A program made the position numbers and the translations under genes. The notes under the pieces were generated by a model, which searched no databases, was not told the origin of the DNA, and was given only the letters and a program-made list of their open reading frames with translations. Positions 9,466-17,773 of a stretch of 64,000 nt of DNA are shown piece after piece (within the stretch, counting starts at the first letter, position 1; every line of letters begins with the position of its first letter). The DNA is from an uncultured Lacinutrix sp. (GTDB lineage Bacteria > Bacteroidota > Bacteroidia > Flavobacteriales > Flavobacteriaceae). Where the stretch lies: assembly GCF_947500325.1 (NCBI RefSeq), contig NZ_CANMRQ010000002.1, forward strand, positions 248,001 through 312,000. The letters are read 5' to 3'.

Positions 9466-9681
9466 TTATTCGCATGCTATACGAATAGATAGGCAATTAA
9501 TTTCTGTTTCTGCGCATTCGCCAGTTAAAACTACACAATCTCTTGAAAAACAAGGCAGTGCTGCAGAAGCGGTGTCGTAATCTTTTGTGCCCTTTTCGAT
9601 ACCTCCTCTAATTGCACTACTATTAAGTTTGGAGATTACATTTTTGTTTAGAGATAAGCCATTGAACTTTTTTTTCTTCAT
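9466..9681 (-). CDS. RiPP precursor peptide with double-glycine leader (class I lanthipeptide-like)
   Basis: 71 residues. The leader KKKKFNGLSLNKNVISKLN carries the LxLxKxxIxxLN pattern common to Bacteroidota lanthipeptide-type precursors and ends at a Gly-Gly (26-27), the usual cut site for C39-type peptidase exporters. The 44-residue core has five cysteines at 44, 49, 56, 63 and 70; the last four are exactly seven residues apart. A Ser or Thr lies 3-5 residues before each of C49, C56, C63 and C70, as lanthionine rings would need. No LanB/LanC, radical SAM or C39 gene is in the window, so the modification and export machinery would act from elsewhere. It lies downstream of the CHAT gene, with a 221-bp gap and its own terminator. 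The family call is by leader pattern only. Confidence 0.65.
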   Translation of the reverse strand: MKKKKFNGLSLNKNVISKLNSSAIRGGIEKGTKDYDTASAALPCFSRDCVVLTGECAETEINCLSIRIACE

Positions 9682-9902
9682 AATTTAAAATTTTAAAATA
9701 TTAGTATACTGAACGTTTATAGACACTCAGAGTATGTGTCTTTTATATAGTGTTCATTAAAAACGAAAATGTTACTATCAGTTATTCGATTTTTTTAAGA
9801 AAAATATATGAGAAGAGTTCTGTTGATAAAAAAACCAGAAGTAAAATGGCTAACAAAGTACTGCTGTTATCCTGATTTCTTTATGTGTATACTAAGAAGC
9901 TA

Positions 9903-12665
9903 TTACGTTTTCTTATATTTCTTAAAAATGAATATGCTAAACACAATTAGAAGAAGTATTGTAATACTAATGTATATAATGATAGTATAGTTTGTTCTTG
10001 GTAGCAAAGTCCCTGTATCACCAATCAATACCAAAGCTGCCCAATAATGAGGCGAAGCTTCTGCATCACTATTGCTGTTTAAATAGTTAAGTTTAGCTGT
10101 ACGTAAAGCTTCAGATTTTGTTTTGCCTTCGCTTAGATTTTTATAAAAATGAGAAGTGATAGTAGCTGTAGCTTTATCGTTTGTACTCCAAAGAGACGGA
10201 ATTACGGTGTGAGCTCCAGATTTAAAGAATCCACGAGCGAGACTCATTACACCTTCTCCGCGATTAACCTTTCCTAAAGAAGTGTTACAAGCACTTAATA
10301 TAATTAATTCGGCGTTATTTTTTAAGAGGTTTAACTCAAAATGATGTAGTTTTTTATGTCTCAAAGCAATCCATGGATTTATAGTGTCTGAAGCATCTGC
10401 ATGAGTAGCAAAATGGACAATTTTATATTGATCAATAGCTTGGGTTACATTTTCTTTGGTAGCTTGCTCTTTAGTTAGTAGATCACCAGAGTAATATTGA
10501 TTTCCAGAATTGATTTCTTTTTCACTTTGCGAAAGTGTAGTAAGGTCTTCAGTAAAAAACATTGGAGCTATACCAAAAAAATCTTTAGTAGATTTTCTTA
10601 ATACTTTTGAATTCTCCTTTGAAAAAGAAAGAGAAAGAGCATAATTGATTTCTGATTCCTCAATAAGATAAGAACCTTTGCCTTCATCTATTACAAGAGC
10701 TTCAAATGGAATGAAATTAAGCACGTGATCAGCAATAATTGTTACTTTTTTGTTTTTTAAAAGGTTCCTGGTTTCCTTTGGGAATAAAGTTTTATATATA
10801 TAGTATGATGTTTTCTTATATTCTTCAATGTCTTTTATGGTTCTAAAAGGGGCATTGAGTTTTTTTCTCACCTCGTAGATGCTAGATATTAGCTCATCGA
10901 TTGGATCTATTTTAAATAAAATATTTTGGTCTCTCGATAAGAGTAAACCATATGCATTTGGGATAGAATTCGCCTTTCTTTCAGCCATAATATACTGAAT
11001 AATAACTTGATCTTGCTTTAATTGAATTTTAGAAAGAGGAAGTATTTTGGGTAAAGCAGTTAAAGTAAAATGATTAGGGTGTTTTTTAGTTATAGAATCT
11101 TTAAAGAACAATAATTTTTCTTTTTCTTTATAAATAGTTAGAGATAAAGAATCATTATTATTTGTTGTTTTTTCTGATAATGCTTGTAATTTGTTTAGAT
11201 TGTTTTTTAACTCTTTTTCTTTTTCCAGAATGTGTGTTGGTAAAAGAGTGTTGTTTTTCTGTATTTCTTGAGTTAATAATAATGCTTTATTTTTTTCCAT
11301 AAAGTAAAAAGCATCAGATAGATTATTGTTTTTATAACAAGCCTCTAACCCCATAATATAAATCTCTGAAGCTAAATCTCTCCATAATAATCTAGATGTG
11401 TAAGAGAAATTATCAGACATTAAAAGGTCAATAAGTCGATCACTAATTTTTACTGTTTTTATAGCGAGCGTATTAAAATTTTTATCTTTTTCTTGTATAG
11501 CTTGCTCTAGATATACTTGGGTTATTTTTTTTAAAAGCTCTAATAAAAACTCTTTATCATGTACAGCTTCTAGTTGATCTTTTGTGGGAAACCAGTTTTT
11601 GTTGAAAGTATTTGTTTTGAAATAAAAAGATAACGACTTGTAATAATACTCCAATGCTTGGTTGTAATTACGTTCAGTATATGCTGTCTCTCCAAAACCA
11701 TAATAGATTAATTTTTTTTTGCTATGCTCATCTTTTACATACGATAAAGATTTAGACAAATATTCTTTTGCTTGTTTTATATTTATATTAATATGTGAAA
11801 ATCCAAGGTTATAATAACTTTGTCTTTTATAATCAGGATTTTCAATCTCTGAAGCATACTCTAGTGCTTTATTAAAATGAAAAATAGCTTTTAGAGTATC
11901 TGGTTTGTATAATCCTTGAAAGTATTCAGAACCTAAATTAGTATGTATTGCAAAAAGACTTTTCTTATTAGGGTTTTCGTGAGTTTTTATAAGTGAATCT
12001 GCTATAGTTAAATGTTTTATTGCTTCCTTACTACTACTTGATTCTCTAATTTGTTTATAAGCATAGGCAATATTAATGTGATTATTAAGAATTCGTTTTC
12101 TGTCTTTTATAGTATCAAGAAATGAGAATGCAAGTAAATGGTTTTCTACAGCTTGGAATGGATCACCTAGAATTTCGTAATTATCAGCTATTTTTATAAA
12201 AGAACGGCCGTCATTAAAGTCAGAGTCTTTAATAGCAATCGCTTTTTTAAGCCATAAAATAGATTTTGAGAGGCTGTCATATTTTTTATAAAAATACCCA
12301 ACATTATATGTGCTTCTTTTTAGAAGTTCTGCATTATAAGGAATTGCTTTTTTTCTAGCTTTAACAGCAATCTTGGTGTATTCTATAGTCTCTTTTTTAA
12401 ATTTTTTACGATAATATCTTTTTGCTAGTTCATGAGCGTCATTACCTAATTGTGCATAATTATTTTGTTTTTTGTAGGTTTCAAATAATTGATTGTAAAG
12501 CTGTGTTTTAACAGAGTCATTGACTTTTAAACTTTGTATAGAATCTAATGCTTTAGAAGCTTCCTGACTATAAAGATGTAAACTTGTAAATATGCAATAA
12601 ACAAAAAAGAAAGGGAAAATAATTCCCTTTCTTTTTTGTTCTGATATTTTATGAATGTTATTCAA
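9903..12665 (-). CDS. Membrane-anchored TPR-CHAT protein (caspase-like protease)
   Basis: 920 residues. An N-terminal hydrophobic export segment (about 16-33, IIFPFFFVYCIFTSLHLYS) is followed by TPR-type helical repeats (about 50-370) and a coiled-coil-prone stretch (about 465-530). The CHAT domain (about 640-890) has the predicted dyad His755 in VHFATHADASD and Cys793 in IILSACNTSLG, plus the typical GVMSLARGFFKSGAHTVIPS and SALRTAKLNYL tail. The C-terminus is one transmembrane helix plus FKKYKKT. Topology predicts the TPR and CHAT parts outside the cytoplasm. CHAT domains are clan CD (caspase-like) proteases; substrates are unknown here. Gap to the upstream lipoprotein gene is only 12 bp, so they form an operon. 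Confidence 0.88.
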   Translation of the reverse strand: MNNIHKISEQKRKGIIFPFFFVYCIFTSLHLYSQEASKALDSIQSLKVNDSVKTQLYNQLFETYKKQNNYAQLGNDAHELAKRYYRKKFKKETIEYTKIAVKARKKAIPYNAELLKRSTYNVGYFYKKYDSLSKSILWLKKAIAIKDSDFNDGRSFIKIADNYEILGDPFQAVENHLLAFSFLDTIKDRKRILNNHINIAYAYKQIRESSSSKEAIKHLTIADSLIKTHENPNKKSLFAIHTNLGSEYFQGLYKPDTLKAIFHFNKALEYASEIENPDYKRQSYYNLGFSHININIKQAKEYLSKSLSYVKDEHSKKKLIYYGFGETAYTERNYNQALEYYYKSLSFYFKTNTFNKNWFPTKDQLEAVHDKEFLLELLKKITQVYLEQAIQEKDKNFNTLAIKTVKISDRLIDLLMSDNFSYTSRLLWRDLASEIYIMGLEACYKNNNLSDAFYFMEKNKALLLTQEIQKNNTLLPTHILEKEKELKNNLNKLQALSEKTTNNNDSLSLTIYKEKEKLLFFKDSITKKHPNHFTLTALPKILPLSKIQLKQDQVIIQYIMAERKANSIPNAYGLLLSRDQNILFKIDPIDELISSIYEVRKKLNAPFRTIKDIEEYKKTSYYIYKTLFPKETRNLLKNKKVTIIADHVLNFIPFEALVIDEGKGSYLIEESEINYALSLSFSKENSKVLRKSTKDFFGIAPMFFTEDLTTLSQSEKEINSGNQYYSGDLLTKEQATKENVTQAIDQYKIVHFATHADASDTINPWIALRHKKLHHFELNLLKNNAELIILSACNTSLGKVNRGEGVMSLARGFFKSGAHTVIPSLWSTNDKATATITSHFYKNLSEGKTKSEALRTAKLNYLNSNSDAEASPHYWAALVLIGDTGTLLPRTNYTIIIYISITILLLIVFSIFIFKKYKKT

Positions 12666-12677
12666 TATTCGGCTATC

Positions 12678-13154
12678 TTATAAGCTTGCAGGAGGTAGTA
12701 GAGGTACTTGATCACAAGTATCATATGTCTCAATAAAAGAGTTAATACTCATTGAAAAACTTATTTCACCAGGTTCATCATCTGTACCATCACTAACAGT
12801 TTTTCCTCCGTCAATAACAACAGAACCTCTATTTCTAGGAGGTAATCTTAATTCATCACAAGGAACATACCATTCTTCTACAAATTCACAGCCAGTATTT
12901 GTGTTTGCTAAAATCAAACTAAATCTATACTGCCTAGCCCAGTTTAAAAACGCCATTCTATCAAAAGCATCTGTATAAGTAGCATATCTAACAAAAACTT
13001 TACAGAAAGCATCTGGATTTCTTTCTAATTCTGTTGCGTTTAATCCATCTTGGTCGAGTAATTCTACTTCTTTTATAGAAGTTTCTTCTTTAGAGCAACT
13101 TTGTATTCCAACTACTAATATTGTTATTAAAAATAATAATGCGATTTTTTTCAT
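12678..13154 (-). CDS. Small lipoprotein encoded ahead of the CHAT protein
   Basis: 158 residues from the chosen start MKKIALLFLITILVVGIQSC, a standard lipoprotein signal with Cys20 as lipidation site; the longer frame to 13202 adds 16 residues that spoil the signal. The mature part has four more cysteines (in AFCKVF, TGCEF, VPCDEL and DTCDQ) and aromatic-rich stretches, and no family I recognise. First gene of the lipoprotein-CHAT operon, facing the ECF sigma gene across a 100-bp divergent promoter region. By position it could be a partner, inhibitor or substrate of the CHAT protease; this is inference. Confidence 0.75.
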   Translation of the reverse strand: MKKIALLFLITILVVGIQSCSKEETSIKEVELLDQDGLNATELERNPDAFCKVFVRYATYTDAFDRMAFLNWARQYRFSLILANTNTGCEFVEEWYVPCDELRLPPRNRGSVVIDGGKTVSDGTDDEPGEISFSMSINSFIETYDTCDQVPLLPPASL

Positions 13155-13219
13155 TCTAAATATTTTTTTTGTTTTATAATTTATTAGTATGTTCCACAAC
13201 ATTCACAAATGTTACTACG

Positions 13220-13227
13220 CAAAAGTA
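13220..13227 (-). promoter_or_regulatory. -7 box of the lipoprotein-CHAT operon
   Basis: Minus strand reads TACTTTTG, an exact TAnnTTTG match, 65 bp before the lipoprotein ATG. No TTG is at the usual -33 position, which leaves room for control by another sigma factor, possibly the divergent ECF protein. Confidence 0.45.
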
Positions 13228-13254
13228 AAAAAAATAAATTGTTAAATTTTTTTC

Positions 13255-13824
13255 ATGTCTATTATAAAAGAAAATGATCGCCTACAGAACTTAGCAGAAG
13301 GTAATAAAGAAGTAGTACAAGAATTGTATAGTGAGGTTTTTCCTAAAATTACTAGTCATATTAAAATGAATAGTGGTAATCAATCTGATGCTGAGGATAT
13401 TTTTCAAAAGGCATTACTACAGTTGATTGCCAGATATAGAGTAAAAGCGTTTGTTATAGAGAGTTCATTTGATGCTTATCTCTTTTCTGTGTGTAGGAAT
13501 TTGTGGAGACGGGAATTAAATAAGCGAAAAAGGATGGTAACAAATACTAGCGTTGTGGAACTATCGAGAGAAGCAGATGATATGACAATGGCAGTTTTAG
13601 AGCAAGAAAAGTGGGAGTTGTTTCAGGAAAAATTAGCACAGTTGTCTGATAATTGTAAGCAATTGTTAAAGCTGTTTTTTGAGAAAGTGCCCTATAAAGA
13701 TATTGTCAATAAATTGGGGTATAATAGTGATAATGTGGTAAGGCAGCGTATTTTTAATTGTAAATCGCAATTAACAAAATTGATTAAAAACGATTCTAGA
13801 TATAATCAAATCAAAGAATTATGA
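13255..13824 (+). CDS. ECF-type RNA polymerase sigma factor
   Basis: 189 residues. Region 2 is at about 20-95 (SDAEDIFQKALLQLI, SFDAYLFSVCRNLWRREL) and region 4 at about 125-180 (LSDNCKQLLKLFFEKVPYKDIVNKLGYNSDNVVRQRIFNCKS, written here only for its HTH character). It would direct RNA polymerase to a dedicated promoter set. Its TGA overlaps the ATG of the next gene (ATGA), so sigma factor and downstream TPR membrane protein are translationally coupled, the usual arrangement of ECF sigma with its anti-sigma. Divergent from the lipoprotein-CHAT operon, which is the obvious candidate target. Confidence 0.9.
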   Translation: MSIIKENDRLQNLAEGNKEVVQELYSEVFPKITSHIKMNSGNQSDAEDIFQKALLQLIARYRVKAFVIESSFDAYLFSVCRNLWRRELNKRKRMVTNTSVVELSREADDMTMAVLEQEKWELFQEKLAQLSDNCKQLLKLFFEKVPYKDIVNKLGYNSDNVVRQRIFNCKSQLTKLIKNDSRYNQIKEL

Positions 13825-14615
13825 AAGACTATTCAATAGAAATCGATGCGTATCTAAATGATACGATGTCTATATCAGAAAAACAGAAGTTTGAGGAAAT
13901 ACTTCTTGCAAACCCTGAGCTATTAAAAGAACTAAAGCTTCAGAAGGAAATGCTTGTTGTTTATGAAGACATTGAATGGTTAGAAGGCGATAAAGATGTG
14001 TTAAAGACTGATGAGGCTAAGAAACTAAAATCTTTTTTCGAAAGTAAAGAAGCTGCTAATTTAAAATCAACAATTCAAGAAGTGATTTCAGAAAACACTT
14101 CTAAATCAATAAATAAACCTTTTTGGTTTGTTGGTATTGCAGCGTCTATAGCAATTTTAATAACAGTTTCTTTATTTGTATTTAAAGAGAATAGTCTTAA
14201 TGAGTTATATACTCAATATATACATCTCAACGAGATACCTTCTTTAGTGACTAGAGGAAAAGATTCTAATAAGTTGTTAGAAAATGCTCAATTGTTATTT
14301 GAAGACCAAAAATATCAAAAAGCAGTAGAGACCTTTATAAAATATCATAGAAAGGAAGACTCAATAGAGCCTTTAAGTTATATATACATGGGTGTTGCTT
14401 ATTTAGAACTTAATGAATTTGATAAAGCATTAAAACAATTCGAGGAGCTTTCTAATACGTTGCAGGCTAAAAAAATTAATTGGTATAAAGCCATGACGTT
14501 TTTAAAACAAAATAAAAAAGATGAGTTGATTGCTGTATTACAAACAATTCTATCAGATACAAACAATTATAAGTATAAAGAAGCACAAGTCCTTATGCAG
14601 CAGGTTAACAAATAG
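13821..14615 (+). CDS. Single-pass membrane TPR protein, probable anti-sigma factor
   Basis: 264 residues with no signal peptide. The N-terminal ~95 residues are cytoplasmic and helical (EIDAYLNDTMSISEKQKFEE, the kind of short helical N-terminus found in Bacteroidota anti-sigma factors). One transmembrane helix follows at about 101-120 (FVGIAASIAILITVSLFVF), then a C-terminal extracytoplasmic part with TPR-like repeats (about 150-260: ALLFEDQKYQKAVETF-like, YMGVAYLELNEFDKALKQF). The four-base overlap with the sigma gene and this topology support an anti-sigma role that senses extracytoplasmic state. The TPR half could dock with the TPR part of the neighbouring CHAT protein; that is a guess. 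Confidence 0.75.
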   Translation: MKDYSIEIDAYLNDTMSISEKQKFEEILLANPELLKELKLQKEMLVVYEDIEWLEGDKDVLKTDEAKKLKSFFESKEAANLKSTIQEVISENTSKSINKPFWFVGIAASIAILITVSLFVFKENSLNELYTQYIHLNEIPSLVTRGKDSNKLLENAQLLFEDQKYQKAVETFIKYHRKEDSIEPLSYIYMGVAYLELNEFDKALKQFEELSNTLQAKKINWYKAMTFLKQNKKDELIAVLQTILSDTNNYKYKEAQVLMQQVNK

Positions 14616-14690
14616 TTTTTGAGTTTAACATTGCATTGGTGCTTTTCTTTTTTTTATATATTTACATACACCCTAAAAATATACTCTACT

Positions 14691-15278
14691 ATGCTCCAAG
14701 AACTATGGTTTAATGTACAATACGGTATTAATCATGTATTAGATATTAATGCGTACGACCACGTTTTATTTTTAATTGTTCTAACTGTTCCTTACATGTT
14801 TAAAGATTGGAAACGTGTGTTTTTATTAGTAACACTATTTACTATCGGGCATACTTTATCTTTGGTTTTAGCTACTTATGGAGCGGTAAAAATTTCAGCA
14901 AATATTATAGAGTTTTTAATTCCTGTTACCATTTTAATAGTGGCGCTTTTTAATGTTTTTACCTCAGGTAAAGGTGCTCAAAAAGAAAAGATAGGTATAT
15001 TATTTATTTCCACTCTGTTTTTTGGACTTGTGCATGGTTTAGGTTTTGCTAGAGAGTTTAAATTATTGGTTGGGAGTGATGATAATAAATTAATTACACT
15101 TTTAGAATTCGCATTGGGTATTGAAATAGCTCAAGTAATTATTGTTTTTCTTGTTCTATTTTTGGGCTACTTATTTCAAACGGTTTTTAGATTTTCTAAA
15201 CGCGATTGGATTATGGTTGTTTCTGCAATTGTTGTTGGGTTAGTAATTCCTATGTTATTAAACAGTCCTTTATTTTAA
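14691..15278 (+). CDS. HupE/UreJ-family membrane protein
   Basis: 195 residues from the start MLQELWFNVQYGI; the frame stays open upstream to 14619, but that extension is hydrophobic noise and lies against the previous stop. Six or so membrane helices. The HupE/UreJ_2 hallmarks are visible: GINHVLDINAYDHVLFL near the N-terminus, FTIGHTLSLVLA, and FFGLVHGLGFA. Proteins of this family are usually proposed to move metals (nickel) or small ligands, but most flavobacterial copies are uncharacterised. No hydrogenase or urease genes are nearby. Confidence 0.85.
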   Translation: MLQELWFNVQYGINHVLDINAYDHVLFLIVLTVPYMFKDWKRVFLLVTLFTIGHTLSLVLATYGAVKISANIIEFLIPVTILIVALFNVFTSGKGAQKEKIGILFISTLFFGLVHGLGFAREFKLLVGSDDNKLITLLEFALGIEIAQVIIVFLVLFLGYLFQTVFRFSKRDWIMVVSAIVVGLVIPMLLNSPLF

Positions 15279-15473
15279 ATATTTAACATAAAGTTTTCAC
15301 AAACTTCTTTAATTTCATTGTAATTAAAATACGAACCTATTATCTTCGTTACTAGTACTAAGTGTATGAGCAATGGAGATGTGTTGCAATCTTTTTTATA
15401 AAAATAATAGAGGTTGTTATAACTAATTATTAATTTAAAATTAATAGTGTACAAAAGCTTATTAATATAAAAT

Positions 15474-15905
15474 ATGCCAAAACATAAAAAATTAAAATAC
15501 GATAAGGCTTATTTGCGTATAGCAAAAGAATGGGGTAAACTATCGCATTGTCATCGTAAACAGGTTGGAGCACTTATTGTTAAAGATCGTATGATAATTA
15601 GTGATGGTTTTAATGGAACACCAACTGGTTTTGAAAACCCTTGTGAAGATGAAGAAGGCTATACAAAATGGTACGTGTTACATGCAGAGGCAAATGCAAT
15701 ATTAAAAGTAGCCTCATCTACTCAAGCTTGTAGAGGTGCTACATTGTATATTACTTTATCTCCATGTAAAGAATGTAGTAAACTAATTCATCAAGCGGGT
15801 ATTGTAAGAGTAGTTTATAAAGAAAGATATAAGGATGATTCTGGATTACGTTTTTTAGAAAAAGCAGGAATCCAATTAGAACAAATAGAAGATTTAACAG
15901 CTTAA
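15474..15905 (+). CDS. Deoxycytidylate (dCMP) deaminase
   Basis: 143 residues of the cytidine/deoxycytidylate deaminase fold. Zinc site: H70-A-E72 (catalytic Glu72) and PCKEC with Cys98 and Cys101. The N-terminal SHCHRKQVGALIVKD and DGFNGTPTGFENPCED are typical of the dCMP deaminase / ComEB subfamily. It turns dCMP into dUMP for dTMP synthesis. It is followed after 4 bp by the S41 protease, so the two are likely co-transcribed. The 195-bp gap upstream shows no strong promoter motif. Confidence 0.92.
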   Translation: MPKHKKLKYDKAYLRIAKEWGKLSHCHRKQVGALIVKDRMIISDGFNGTPTGFENPCEDEEGYTKWYVLHAEANAILKVASSTQACRGATLYITLSPCKECSKLIHQAGIVRVVYKERYKDDSGLRFLEKAGIQLEQIEDLTA

Positions 15906-15909
15906 TAAT

Positions 15910-17499
15910 ATGAAAAAAAAATACTGGCCTTTACTTCTTGGTGCTGCTATTGCAGCTGGTATTTTTATTGGTGGAAAGTTAGATTTTAACGATACTAGTG
16001 ATCGTCTGTTTACTTCAAATAGTAAGAAGGATAAGTTAAATCGTTTAATAGATTATATTGATCACGAATATGTTGAAGATGTTAACACTGATAGTATTGT
16101 TGATGTTACTGTTAATGGTATTCTAGAAAATTTAGATCCTCACTCTGTTTATATTCCTAAACAAGATTTACAACGTGTTACTGAGAATATGAAAGGTGAT
16201 TTTGTAGGTATAGGTATTAATTTTAATACGTATAAAGATACAATTACTGTAATTAGAACTATAGAAAATGGACCTAGTGCTCGTGCTGGTTTAAAAGGAG
16301 GAGATCGTATTATTACTGCTAATGGAGATTCACTTTTTGGGAGAGATTTAAGTAATGGAGATTTAGTAAATAAATTAAAAGGTCCAATTGATACTAAAGT
16401 GGTTTTAGAAATAGTAAGAAAAGGAGAAGAGAAACCATTAAAATTTACGGTTACTAGAGATAATATACCAATAAAAAGTGTTGATGCTGGTTATATGTTA
16501 ACTCATAGATTAGGCTATATTAAAATAAATAGATTTGCTGAGTCTACCTATAAGGAATTTAAAAGGGAATTAAATAAACTACAAAAGAAAGGCGCTAAGG
16601 AATTGGCCTTAGATTTAAGAGATAATCCTGGTGGGTTTTTGGGGATTGCAGAACAAATTATCGATGAGTTTTTGGAAGATGATAAGCTTATCTTATTTAC
16701 AAAAAATAAACGTGGAGATATTGAAAAAAGTTTCGCCACAAGTAGTGGTGCTTTTGAAGATGGACATATTTATGTGTTGATTGATGAAAATTCAGCATCG
16801 GCAAGTGAAATAGTAGCAGGAGCATTACAAGATAATGATAAAGGAACTATAATAGGTCGTCGTTCTTATGGTAAAGGGTTGGTGCAGCGTGAAATGCAAT
16901 TAGGAGATGGAAGTGCAGTGCGATTAACTGTTTCGAGATATTATACTCCAACAGGACGGTCAATACAGCGTGCTTATGAGAAAGGAAATAAAGATTATTT
17001 TGATGATTATTATTCTCGTTTAGATAGTGGAGAATTATTAGATGCTGAAAAAATTGAAATAGCCGATTCTCTTAAATTTACTACTCCAAAAGGGAAAGTA
17101 GTATATGGCGGCGGCGGAATTATACCCGATATTTTTGTACCATTAGATGAAGGTATGCAAAATGAAACAATTAAGTTTTTACAACGTAGAGGTTATATTA
17201 GTCATTTCGCTTTTGAGCATATAGAAAATGACAGAAGTGCTTTTGATAATGCTATACGAGAAGATTTTATAGATAATTATGAGGTAAGTGATGAGATGAT
17301 TGGAACTTTTCAGGATTATTTAAATGTTAAACGTAGAACAACAGTTGTCTTTGTGGCATATAAAGAAGAAGTGAAACAATATATAAAAGCTGCTATAGCA
17401 GAGCAATTATTTGGTTTTGGTGCTTACGAAGAAGTCGTAAACCAAAAAGATATCATGATTGACGAATTAATTAATCTTTCTATAGAAAATGAGAATTGA
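15910..17499 (+). CDS. S41-family C-terminal processing protease (CtpA/Prc type)
   Basis: 529 residues. N-terminal membrane/signal segment (WPLLLGAAIAAGIFIGG), helical lead, then a PDZ domain at about 95-185 (GIGINFNTYKDTITVIRTIENGPSARAG). The protease domain holds the Ser/Lys dyad Ser297 (in SASASEIVAGAL) and Lys322 (in RRSYGKGLVQ), 25 residues apart as in the family. A C-terminal helical extension follows. It degrades or trims envelope proteins from their C-termini in the periplasm. Sits between the dCMP deaminase and a small membrane protein whose start overlaps its 3' end. Confidence 0.93.
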   Translation: MKKKYWPLLLGAAIAAGIFIGGKLDFNDTSDRLFTSNSKKDKLNRLIDYIDHEYVEDVNTDSIVDVTVNGILENLDPHSVYIPKQDLQRVTENMKGDFVGIGINFNTYKDTITVIRTIENGPSARAGLKGGDRIITANGDSLFGRDLSNGDLVNKLKGPIDTKVVLEIVRKGEEKPLKFTVTRDNIPIKSVDAGYMLTHRLGYIKINRFAESTYKEFKRELNKLQKKGAKELALDLRDNPGGFLGIAEQIIDEFLEDDKLILFTKNKRGDIEKSFATSSGAFEDGHIYVLIDENSASASEIVAGALQDNDKGTIIGRRSYGKGLVQREMQLGDGSAVRLTVSRYYTPTGRSIQRAYEKGNKDYFDDYYSRLDSGELLDAEKIEIADSLKFTTPKGKVVYGGGGIIPDIFVPLDEGMQNETIKFLQRRGYISHFAFEHIENDRSAFDNAIREDFIDNYEVSDEMIGTFQDYLNVKRRTTVVFVAYKEEVKQYIKAAIAEQLFGFGAYEEVVNQKDIMIDELINLSIENEN

Positions 17500-17773
17500 G
17501 ATGATTCTTACTTTATTAACGACTTCTTTTTTTTTAATAGCTATTATATTAAGATTAATAGATTTTAGCGCTGTAAAATTTCTTAATAAAGGAATTGTTG
17601 TTGAAAGTTATACTGTTAAAACAAGAACTATTAAAAAAGAATTTCTACTTACAAAAGATAAAATGTTTAAATCTCAATTATGTAGAATGCTTATAATGAG
17701 AAAAATACATAACTGTAGTGTTTTTCTATGTATTGCATGTTTATTTCTGTCTTTACTGTTTGCTGTTTTTTAA
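17489..17773 (+). CDS. Small two-helix membrane protein, unknown function
   Basis: 94 residues, start overlapping the S41 protease by 11 bp (a second ATG at 17501 is possible). Hydrophobic helices at about 6-22 and 76-93 flank a basic central segment (YTVKTRTIKKEFLLTKDKMFK). No family recognised. Its stop overlaps the convergent FAD protein by 4 bp. Coupling to the protease suggests a real gene, but the composition is simple and it could be spurious. Confidence 0.5.
   Translation: MRIEMILTLLTTSFFLIAIILRLIDFSAVKFLNKGIVVESYTVKTRTIKKEFLLTKDKMFKSQLCRMLIMRKIHNCSVFLCIACLFLSLLFAVF

Noticed and set aside
9721-9741. AGACAC / GTGTCT hairpin upstream of the RiPP-like precursor
   Set aside because: Only a 6-bp stem with a 9-nt loop in AT-rich DNA; too weak to call a terminator or operator.
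9808-9990. 60-codon plus-strand frame
   Set aside because: Overlaps the C-terminal coding end of the CHAT gene antisense and has no family pattern.
9466-14615. A type III-E CRISPR (Craspase) system
   Set aside because: TPR-CHAT and sigma components are suggestive, but there is no gRAMP/Cas7-11 gene, no Csx30/31 and no repeat array in the window.
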